Origin: Albula goreensis
Taxonomy: Eukaryota; Chordata; Actinopteri; Albuliformes; Albulidae
Assembly (NCBI GenBank): GCA_022829145.1
Contig: CM040744.1
Coordinates: 14,022,218 to 14,086,217 of the forward strand
DNA: 64,000 nt
Reading direction: 5' to 3'
In this document: one piece after another, positions 57,501 through 64,000 of the stretch
How positions within the stretch are numbered: position 1 is the first letter of the stretch
How the letters are laid out: each line of letters begins with the position of its first letter
The notes under the pieces: model-generated
The model's database searches: none
Told to the model about the DNA's origin: nothing
Seen by the model: the letters and a program-made list of their open reading frames with translations, nothing else
Made by a program: the position numbers and the translations under genes

Positions 57501-58147
57501 TATGATGTATGAAGACTTCCTGTTTTACAATTAATAATTTAAGGAGGAATTGTTGACCAACTGCCAGAATGTGCAAACTCGCCCTTTTCTGCAACTTACC
57601 AAGCAACCATGGCTAAAGCAAACCCTGACTCATCGCAATTACGGTTGATCAGATCAAATAATTGAGATTTAAGATTCTTTGCATTTAGGTAAATTCCAGC
57701 AATTGAACGAAACAGTTTTGAAAATAATATGTTTTCATCAATGTTCAAATCAAAACTTTTCTTTCAAGGTACTGTACATTTTGATTACTGAGAGGTTTGA
57801 CGAAAAATTCCTAGTAATCCGTAAGAGTATTTTACTGGAATCTAAACGTATAAAAGTATATCATTTATGCGATACAGACTTCAGAATTAGTATCTGGAAT
57901 TTAACATAATTTTTTCCATTTGTACTCAAATAGTCAATACTTTTAATCCACGAGTGTGATTTACCTAATCTCAAATTTCTTGACATCAATCTTCCGCACT
58001 ACATACCCAAAACGGGGCATAAAAACATAACTTTGCATAAAGACAGGAAAGGCGCGCACAGAACCGAACAATGACAAAACTTACTTCGGAAAACAGTACA
58101 AAGAATAAACGTATATTCACGTCGATTCAGAACACGAAAGACTTACC
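51500..58147 (-). CDS. anxa3: annexin A3, complete, spliced
   Basis: Calcium-dependent phospholipid-binding protein; annexins act at the cytosolic face of membranes (family knowledge). Coding exons: 57214-57228, 56718-56765 (probable extra exon), 56318-56405, 55443-55537, 55221-55334, 54929-55019, 54743-54822, 54566-54622, 54141-54234, 53842-53937, 53523-53581, 53228-53350, 51500-51562; non-coding exon 1 ends at 58147. The product is 340 aa, or 324 without the 48-nt exon; human ANXA3 is 323. Four annexin repeats with type II Ca2+ loops: GIGT (49-52), GAGT (121-124), KWGT (205-208) and GVGT (280-283). The exon 13 segment [18 protein letters not shown] equals human ANXA3 as recalled. Starts MASVW, like human MASIW, and ends KICGEDEY. 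fras1 lies upstream and bmp2k downstream, as in human. Which teleost anxa3 paralogue (a/b) this is cannot be decided. Confidence 0.95.
51563..53227 (-). other. anxa3 last intron
   Basis: 1.7 kb separating exons 13 and 14. The plus-strand 114-codon ORF at 51875-52219 and 102-codon ORF at 52253-52561 show no recognisable domain. No other feature supported. Confidence 0.55.
53228..53350 (-). CDS. anxa3: anxa3 exon 13: repeat 4
   Basis: Encodes [36 protein letters not shown], highly conserved with human ANXA3. Acceptor CTTTATTCAG|GGC, donor GAG|GTGAGT, 123 nt, phases 0/0. Confidence 0.95.
53523..53581 (-). CDS. anxa3: anxa3 exon 12
   Basis: Encodes [20 protein letters not shown], the loop before repeat 4. 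Acceptor CTCTTTTCAG|TG, donor AAG|GTATGT, 59 nt, phases 1/0. Too short for a simple ORF scan. Confidence 0.93.
53842..53937 (-). CDS. anxa3: anxa3 exon 11: repeat 3
   Basis: Encodes [29 protein letters not shown]. Acceptor TTATTGTAG|CA, donor ATAG|GTATTA, 96 nt, phases 1/1. Confidence 0.93.
54141..54234 (-). CDS. anxa3: anxa3 exon 10: repeat 3
   Basis: Encodes [30 protein letters not shown], with the repeat-3 WGTDE loop. Acceptor CTGACGCAG|ACC, donor CAAA|GTAAAG, 94 nt, phases 0/1. Confidence 0.94.
54566..54622 (-). CDS. anxa3: anxa3 exon 9: inter-repeat linker
   Basis: Encodes [19 protein letters not shown], aligning with human GRRDESLKVDEHLAKQDAQ. The acceptor is AATGAAAG|GGA; the nearby AAACAG 8 nt downstream would shift the frame. 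Donor AAG|GTACAT, 57 nt, phases 0/0. Confidence 0.9.
54743..54822 (-). CDS. anxa3: anxa3 exon 8: repeat 2
   Basis: Encodes [25 protein letters not shown]. Acceptor CCTGTAG|AA, donor GAG|GTCAGT, 80 nt, phases 1/0. Confidence 0.92.
54929..55019 (-). CDS. anxa3: anxa3 exon 7: repeat 2 Ca loop
   Basis: Encodes [26 protein letters not shown]; the GAGT loop binds calcium. Acceptor TGTTACAG|GGT, donor GCAG|GTAATC, 91 nt, phases 0/1. Confidence 0.94.
55221..55334 (-). CDS. anxa3: anxa3 exon 6: end of repeat 1
   Basis: Encodes [35 protein letters not shown]. Acceptor GCAACAG|AAT, donor AAA|GTAAGT, 114 nt, phases 0/0. A later AG (CTAG|TC) would break the frame. Confidence 0.93.
55443..55537 (-). CDS. 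anxa3: anxa3 exon 5: repeat 1
   Basis: Encodes [28 protein letters not shown], the canonical annexin repeat 1 helices. Acceptor ATCTCCAG|GC, donor AGG|GTAAGA, 95 nt, phases 1/0. Confidence 0.94.
55538..56317 (-). other. anxa3 intron 4
   Basis: AT-rich; 56170-56232 is a run of TATATA-like sequence. Nothing else recognised. Confidence 0.5.
56318..56405 (-). CDS. anxa3: anxa3 exon 4: start of annexin repeat 1
   Basis: Encodes [26 protein letters not shown], aligning with human RGTVRDYPDF..AIQKAIRGIG. Acceptor TGTTCCAG|ACT, donor ATCG|GTGAGA, 88 nt, phases 0/1. Confidence 0.93.
56718..56765 (-). CDS. anxa3: anxa3 exon 3: extra 16-codon N-terminal exon
   Basis: 48 nt bounded by CCATTCCAG and GTAATA, phase 0/0, reading [16 protein letters not shown]. 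It fits between MASVW and [10 protein letters not shown] without disturbing the frame. Human ANXA3 joins MASIW directly to VGHRGTV, so this exon is absent there. It may be constitutive or skipped. Confidence 0.7.
56822..56955 (+). repeat. dispersed repeat copy B (anxa3 intron 2)
   Basis: Begins AATGAGGTTTCTTGAACCC and contains TTTGAACCAATCAAAAATG. It matches the block at 49085-49173 at roughly 75-80 per cent by eye, so both belong to an unidentified dispersed element. Confidence 0.55.
57214..57264 (-). CDS. anxa3: anxa3 exon 2: ATG exon (MASVW)
   Basis: ATG at 57226-57228 in strong context (G at -3, G at +4); encodes MASVW, then donor TGG|GTAAGA, phase 0. 5' UTR occupies 57229-57264. The acceptor is a tandem CAGCAG (exon begins at 57264 or 57261). 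Confidence 0.9.
57265..58146 (-). other. anxa3 intron 1
   Basis: 5' UTR intron; AT-rich, nothing recognised. Confidence 0.6.
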
Positions 58148-58200
58148 TGACGCGCAGTTCTATGAGTTTCCACCTTGAACCACGCCTTTCACAAATGTAT
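58147..58200 (-). other. anxa3: anxa3 non-coding exon 1 (5' UTR), upstream limit unknown
   Basis: A consensus donor GCGTCAG|GTAAGT sits at 58146, upstream of the ATG exon, with no coding frame. The start shown is only a guess; the true transcription start could lie further up. Confidence 0.6.
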
Positions 58201-59234
58201 CGAGTTACACCCAGAGGAAATGATGTCAGCCGGTGAAAAATGAAGATATGCCTGTGTTGAACCCTGATCATTGAAATTTAAATATGTACTGTACATACTT
58301 ATGGCTGTACTTGCTAATGTTTCGAGGGACTATTGAAGGGATGCTGATATTTAAGAAGTATTGCTAAAACCAGTTCTCATTTTGTAGGCATTATAAATGT
58401 TTTAAATTATAAAAAATTAAAAAAATCTTTTTTTGCGTTCAGAAATCTATTACTTCACACTAACTGGAGATTATGTTAATTCTTTCTGCGGATACGTGGT
58501 GTCTAACGGATATTGCAGCAAACACAACTGAAAGGCTGGATGTTAAATTTTGTTACGCGATACTATCTGTTTATGACTTTTCACTTCGTGCAAATGTATC
58601 AAAGTTACATTAATGTGCCAATGCCACAGTATCACTGTGTTTTCAGGGTGCTCTGTGGAACACACAATTGGAAATATGCCAGCAGACATACTTATTTAAC
58701 TCAACCAATTAATTCTGAATTATTGAATGCTGATGCCAAATGTGCTGTCATCTTGGGTACAAAATGGCATATGTTCCTAGTGCAGTATTAGGTGCATTTG
58801 TTGTTGACAGTTCTATTACACAAATGAGCCCATAATTTAACACTGATGGAAGCCAGTACCAAGCATGCGTGCATTGTTCATCCACAAGAAAGGCCATCTG
58901 AGCATGTTGTCATATGATGGAGTGAAAGCAAATAACTTTCCGCAAATATAAAATTTATAATAGAAGTGGCTCTTGTGAAAACAAATAAAAACCAATAGAT
59001 CCTTTGGAAAACACAGGTTGAAGAGAAGATAGATATTTGAGGAGTGGCATATCAACACCATATTTTTAGATACCACATGTAGTTGGGTTTGTCTAACAGT
59101 AACATGATCAAATGACATCTCTGGGCAAGCTCACATTAAACTGGGTAAACCTGCTGGACTCCTAAATGAACATCTGCTATGAATGACATATTGTTCTTTA
59201 ACCAATAAAGACACAAAACAGTGAAATGGTATAT
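58201..59234. other. fras1-anxa3 intergenic gap and anxa3 5' flank
   Basis: About 1 kb between the likely fras1 poly(A) site and anxa3 exon 1; both genes are on the minus strand, so it must contain the anxa3 promoter. No TATA box, CpG island or repeat stands out. The 92-codon plus-strand ORF at 58513-58791 has no recognisable similarity. Confidence 0.5.
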
Positions 59235-60708
59235 ATTGGTTTCAAGTTTTTATTACTAAAAAGGCACGGAATACAGGCATCATACAATATTTATAGCATT
59301 GAACATTTTAATGAATGTTAGCACCAAAAATATATATACTGGTAATCTCCGAAACCTTCCACTGCTTCAGTGACAGGTACAGCCTTTGATGAATTACAAA
59401 AATATAGCGCTGACTGTAATTGAACAAAGGACACTGTTTGTAAATCTCAGTACTGCAGTACATTCAGTGCTGTAGAACCATATGAGGATGGTAATGATAT
59501 TGAATTGTATTACCAACAGTTGTCAAAATACAACATTGCTTTCTTTTTCAGCATCAAAATACTTCCAGCACCAATGGATTGATCATTCTTATAGACTATG
59601 GAAGAAAAAAACTAAACGTACCATCTTAATACATGATATGAGAGTAATATAATAATACGTAATGCACAATAACACAAAGACGAAGATGTCTCAGGAGCAC
59701 AGTATTCATGCTCACCATTACTGGGTTGTATGTACAATTAGAAGTACTGAAAAAATGAGACTGAGGCTGTCTGAGTCGTTTTGGCAGGATGTAGGCATAT
59801 TGCCAAGACACAAAATGATACAAACACTGTTAATATGTAAAAAAAAACTATCTATTCAAATACAGTGGTTAAAAGACATAGGCTAAAGCAATTTGTGAGA
59901 GGTGGCAAACTCATAAACACAATCTACAGTAGTCTTCAAAGTGCACAGTCAAATTGAAAAACACCTTGTTTTTTGTCACGTTATCAACCTTACACTCATC
60001 AGTTTTCGCTTTTTATGTTTAGTCTCTTTTCATTAAAAATCTACTTTGGACAATTCATTTCAATTTAAATTTGGGATACTGCAGGATTCCTCTTCTGTGC
60101 AGTTGTCATGTGGAGGAAATGTTAATTCTGGCAGCAGGACTTCGGTTTTTGATGGATGGCTGTATCATCAGGTAATTGCACTTTAATAGATATTTACACA
60201 GCTCATCCAGACACAAACCTGCACTCACTCAAACAGTTCTCAACACTTGCATAAATCATAGTGGTTATAATGTAGCTCAACTTTTTGACATGGAATCTGC
60301 AACTGGATAACTGACAGAAAAATCACAATCAAAGCAAAGAGAAGTTAAAGTGCCTGAGCTACCACATGGACATTGCGAGGTTCACATACACTTAAAGAGC
60401 AGTGATGTTCATGTAGACTTTGAAAGCGATTTTCGACCACCTTGAACGTCATGAGTCTGTTTTCTTTGAAACCTCAGATTCTAGGTCTGATCTGTTTAAA
60501 TGGTATCAGGTCTGGTGTGAAAATTAGGTTTAAGCGGTGTGATAGGCCTTAGCTTGTGAGGTAGCTCAGTTGTGAAATGATTACGCTGCATAGCTGGCCA
60601 GCACATTTCCCTTTTTTTGTGGTCATATAAAAATACAATAACAATATTTTTTCTTTCTTAATTACAAACAACAATAGAAAATACGGTTTTCAAAACAAAA
60701 AACTATCA
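59235..60708 (-). other. fras1: fras1 3' UTR (extent uncertain)
   Basis: AT-rich sequence below the stop. Coding-strand poly(A) candidates are ATTAAA at 60181-60186, ATTAAA at 59306-59311 and AATAAA at 59249-59254. No coding potential seen. Confidence 0.45.
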
Positions 60709-61296
60709 TCAGACCTCTGTGCCGTCGTTCAAGTTGTTGTGAAGTTTGACCTGCAGGTTGACCTGCTTGACCTTGACCCCGTTGACCTTGCAGGTCTCGG
60801 AGCTCTTGTTGAGGATGTTGACGTTCTTCACGGTGCAGTGCTTGCTGTTGAAGTTCTTCTCCATGCGCTCCATGTTCCTTAGGCACACCTCCACCTTGGT
60901 GTTGAGGGGGTAGTCCTCTGCCAGGTCCTTGGGTGCCTTCTTCTTCCCTTTCCGCCGGCACTTCTTGAACAGGAAGCAGGAGGCTAGGAGGACCAGGACA
61001 AGGAGGGTGACAGCCGCCACCCCGCCACCGATAGGGCCGCCCGTCTGGGGACCATACGTGGCCGAGGCCTCCACCTCCAGCCGGAGCGTCTTCATGTTGG
61101 TGCCATTCTTTACTTGGTCACCCTCGTTGTCATAGATGAGGGACTCATCCAGCGTGAGGCGCCCTGACCTGTCCACTAGATCGCGGCGGCCACGTTTCAA
61201 CTGGTAGGTCAGCGAACGTTGGATCCTGGGACCTGAGATCGATTCTGGCCCAATCACATAGATCACTTGCAGATACCACTGATGCCCTGCCTCCAC
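60709..61296 (-). CDS. fras1: fras1 last coding exon: transmembrane and cytoplasmic tail
   Basis: 195 codons plus TGA (60709-60711). Begins VEAGHQWYLQVIYVIGPESI, continues to ESLIYDNEGDQVKNGTNMK, the transmembrane helix, YPLNTKVEV and the end HNNLNDGTEV. Acceptor GATTTACAG|GTG, phase 0. Confidence 0.96.
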   Translation of the reverse strand: MEAGHQWYLQVIYVIGPESISGPRIQRSLTYQLKRGRRDLVDRSGRLTLDESLIYDNEGDQVKNGTNMKTLRLEVEASATYGPQTGGPIGGGVAAVTLLVLVLLASCFLFKKCRRKGKKKAPKDLAEDYPLNTKVEVCLRNMERMEKNFNSKHCTVKNVNILNKSSETCKVNGVKVKQVNLQVKLHNNLNDGTEV

Positions 61297-63806
61297 CTGT
61301 AAATCATTGCACAGAGATTAAGCACCAAAATATTACTGTGAGTATCTTTATCCAGTATGAACTAGCAGGCAAAACTGATCCTGGATTAGTACTCCTGCTC
61401 TAAGAATCCTTATGACCATGGCCCCTGGCCCAGAGGACAACATTCAATTATATGTGATGCGAAGTAGATGTTTTCACATACCTTATAGAGGGCATCGACC
61501 TTCATGGTGAACCCATCAACCCCAGGCATCGCTGACATGGACTGAAGATCCAGGATGTCGGATGCAAAGCTGGCCTCGAAGGGCACGTCATGGAAGTACA
61601 TATCGCAGACTTCTGGCTGTTTCCGGTCCTTCAAGAAAATAAGGTGAAACACTCGTCACATTTTTTTCCAGTTCTTTTAACCTTGATGTCTACAGCCAGC
61701 TTACAGTCGACAGCTCAACATAAATCAAAGTATTGATGAAAACAATGTACTTTATTTTTTAAGTGAGCAATTATTAATGTCCTGGCTATGCATGTACTGT
61801 TAACAAGTCTTTACAAGTTAACTTAATTCATTCTGATATTAAACATTCTTACTTTATGATGTACATTAAAAGTGCAAAGAAACATTTAGGTGACATTCTG
61901 ACCATCTTTAGTGTCGTGTGAGTGCTGTGTGAATTGCTGAGAATGTGTACATTTTGCAGTCTTTGAATATGACACATCACTGCCATTAGTAAATACCTAG
62001 TGTACATAGTTGTGAGAGTGGTAGAACCAGTATTGGTAGCACAGTGCTTTCTGCTCATGCAGGAGTGGGAGGCTGACTTACCAGCAGCAGAAACCTGTGT
62101 TTCAAGTGCTTGTTGGGCTGGATGCAGCCGTACTGTGGACCCTCATTGTAGAGGGTTCCGGTGGGGTCGAAGAACGGCACATAGCCGTCCCTCCCTGTGC
62201 ACAGGTACACTTTCTCCAGCTGCAGCCGGTATGCTGCGTTCAGGTTCTGCTCTGGGTTCCACAGTACTCGGCCGTACAGTGTCTGACCTGTGGGGGAGCG
62301 GGAGTGAGAACCAATATGACGCTAGCCTTTATGCAATGCATTACACAAAACCAAACCTGTAGCCTGAGTTAGAGGCCTTGCCATTTTACTGTACAACCAA
62401 TCTGAGAATGCTGTCAACATTTAACTCTTTCTTTCCTTAAACAGCATACATTTTTTGTTTTAGATGCAATAACTTGGTCAAAATTCTGCAGGGGACAAAA
62501 CTCACCCAAGTCACATCAGAGAATTCAATTAATTGACTTTATGTTCTGCGTTTACAGAGCTGGGTAATGATCACCTTCCTGTCAATGTGGCCTCTGTCTG
62601 CTGAATATTACTATTTCATACCACACATATTGGAATAAACTTTAATAAGTCTCAAACAATTTAGGCTAACCCCAAAACCAAGAGTCAATCCTCTTCATTG
62701 CTCATCTAGTACTCATCCAGTACCATCAATGTACTAGTGCAAGATAAGCATAGGATACTACAGAGACTGTCACCAGGTCAGTTGAGAGGACAGGATGCAG
62801 TGTTTACCCATAGAGAAGGCCCCTTTGTAGTCCATTTCAGCCATAGACATGTCTGCCGTGGCAGGGTCCATCATGAAGACTTTCTCATTGTTGCACAGCT
62901 GAAACTCCGTGTTCAGGGAGTAAACAACAGGCACGGGACGGTTCGTCTGCTGGAAGGCGATGGGAACCAGGAACCTGGAGGACAAGCATGATTACGACAC
63001 TGCTGTTAGGGACAGGCTCGTTCACAAAGCTACCTTGCTGGTTTTGTGGAGTCTGAGGTTTGTGGTATTTCACACAAAATGATTTATTCCCTCTCCCATC
63101 CCCCGCTGTTGCACTGTCATGCCAGTCAACCTCAGGGTTTTTAAACATCCTGCATGTTCTGAGCAAAGCAGTGTTTCAGCACTTAAGTGTGCAACTTAAG
63201 ACTGCATTTCCATCAAAAGTCATGAAATTATGTTTGATGTCTTTTGACCATGACAGTGGAATGACTTTAAGCCATGAGCTGGAAAAGGAGATTGGATGAA
63301 GGAGGCCATTTCAATTTCACTGTTAAAAGGCAAGCATTAAATCACAATGCTATCACACTTAACCTTGATAAAAAAGCAAGATATAATTAAAAGAACACAA
63401 AGTGATATATACTAGTATTATTGCTAAAGGCTGCAATTTGGGAAAATCTACAAACTGATTAACAAATGAAGTAAGATAATCTGGGCCAACATGTGATTAG
63501 CTTTGCATCTGTAGTGTGAATAGCAGTGGGGGAGCTTCACGATAGGTTTATTAACTAGGTCAAGGCAGGTGGCCGAAAATAAATAAAACTGGTGGTTGCA
63601 TAGGAACATGTGTGAAATCATATCTGCAGCTGGGTAAGCTTGGGGATCCTATCCAGCTGAAAGTGGATGCGAGTCATGGGGTGCCGTACTTCTCTGGGGC
63701 GTGAGCTGTGCAGGACAGAGGCTTGTCTCCCGGGTCGATCCATGGTTGAGTGGGCTGAACTGTGCATGGTATGAGGAAGACAGTATACTCGCCAGAGTAG
63801 TCCTTC
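60709..63806 (-). CDS. fras1: FRAS1, C-terminal five coding exons (5' part beyond window)
   Basis: Large extracellular-matrix/basement-membrane protein of the Fras/Frem family, needed for epithelial-mesenchymal adhesion; loss in human causes Fraser syndrome (established). Exons 63690-63806, 62808-62974, 62082-62287, 61482-61628, 60709-61296 encode 407 residues, about a tenth of the roughly 4000-residue protein. The fragment has a Cys-containing juxtamembrane ectodomain (for example VYLCTGRDGYVPFFDPTGT and GPQYGCIQPNKHLKHRF), one hydrophobic transmembrane segment (about 60967-61035, VAAVTLLVLVLLASCFLF), a basic stop-transfer KKCRRKGKKK and a cytoplasmic tail of about 85 residues ending DGTEV, a class I PDZ ligand (GRIP1 is the known partner of Fras1/Frem2). 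FREM2 has a similar layout; anxa3/bmp2k synteny and sequence favour fras1. Confidence 0.95.
61482..61628 (-). CDS. fras1: fras1 exon (second from last)
   Basis: Encodes DRKQPEVCDMYFHDVPFEAS..MSAMPGVDGFTMKVDALYK. Acceptor TTTTCTTGAAG|GAC, donor AAG|GTATGT, 147 nt, phases 0/0. Confidence 0.94.
62082..62287 (-). CDS. fras1: fras1 exon (third from last)
   Basis: Encodes QTLYGRVLWNPEQNLNAAYR..EKVYLCTGRDGYVPFF..PQYGCIQPNKHLKHRFLLL. Acceptor CCCCCACAG|GT, donor CTG|GTAAGT, 206 nt, phases 1/0. Confidence 0.95.
62808..62974 (-). CDS. fras1: fras1 exon (fourth from last)
   Basis: Encodes FLVPIAFQQTNRPVPVVYSL..FQLCNNEKVFMMDPATADMS..YKGAFSM, near-identical to human FRAS1 as recalled. Acceptor GTCCTCCAG|G, donor ATGG|GTAAAC, 167 nt, phases 2/1. 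Confidence 0.95.
63690..63806 (-). CDS. fras1: fras1 exon (fifth from last)
   Basis: Encodes KDYSGEYTVFLIPCTVQPTQ and PWIDPGDKPLSCTAHAPE. Acceptor TGTTACAG|G, donor GAGAA|GTACGG, 117 nt, phases 2/2. Without splicing the frame would end at a TGA eleven bases past the donor. Confidence 0.92.
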
Positions 63807-64000
63807 CTGTAACACACAAACATCGGCAGCACCGTTACTGTAAGAGGAGTGGCTGGAGGATAGGCTGAAAGCCACTGGTTACTTGTGAGCGAGGTGACAG
63901 CTCTCCTGCTCCACTTGCCTAGTTTTGCAAGGTGCTTGTGTTCTTGTGAAGGAGGCTGGTGGGTGGAGTTGGGAACAGCCATCTAATTGCGATCGTTATT

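Overview
This is vertebrate nuclear DNA, most probably from a teleost fish. It has spliced genes with long AT-rich introns, GT-AG splice sites, poly(A)/(TA)n/(CA)n tracts and worn transposon relics. The encoded proteins are clearly vertebrate but diverge from the human orthologues by an amount that suits a fish. I cannot name the species.

Three protein-coding genes lie head-to-tail on the minus strand in the order fras1 - anxa3 - bmp2k (high to low coordinate). This is the same order as FRAS1-ANXA3-BMP2K on human 4q21. (1) 60709-63806: the last five coding exons of fras1 (basement-membrane/extracellular-matrix protein), including the transmembrane segment and the C-terminal PDZ ligand. (2) 51500-58147: the complete anxa3 gene (annexin A3), with a non-coding first exon, a short ATG exon, a probable extra 16-codon N-terminal exon and the four-repeat annexin core. 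(3) 1-45452: bmp2k (BMP-2-inducible/NAK-family kinase), exons 1-16, with the gene running off the low-coordinate edge. All exon junctions were placed by hand so that phases agree throughout; the bmp2k exons sum to exactly 819 codons, anxa3 to 340 codons plus stop (324 without the extra exon), and the fras1 fragment to 407 codons plus stop.

Non-coding parts: intron 1 of bmp2k is about 21.5 kb and holds a 45-bp minisatellite (9 copies), a long (TA)n/(CA)n microsatellite and a non-LTR retrotransposon relic. Intron 15 (about 8 kb) carries a Tc1-like transposase relic and a GC-richer block that may be a conserved element. The 5' flank of bmp2k is full of GCTAGCTA-type motifs. The intergenic gap between bmp2k and anxa3 (about 4-5 kb) has no convincing protein gene; the gap between the fras1 3' UTR and anxa3 exon 1 is only about 1 kb.

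The most interesting signals are in bmp2k splicing: two successive GC-AG introns (14 and 15) with identical GCAAGT donors, an in-frame read-through tail after exon 14 followed by a poly(A) signal, and a 37-bp tandem triplication that copies the exon 11 donor site and would lead to a premature stop. I see no operon-like system, defence locus, CRISPR array or RNA gene. The window is an ordinary vertebrate gene neighbourhood.
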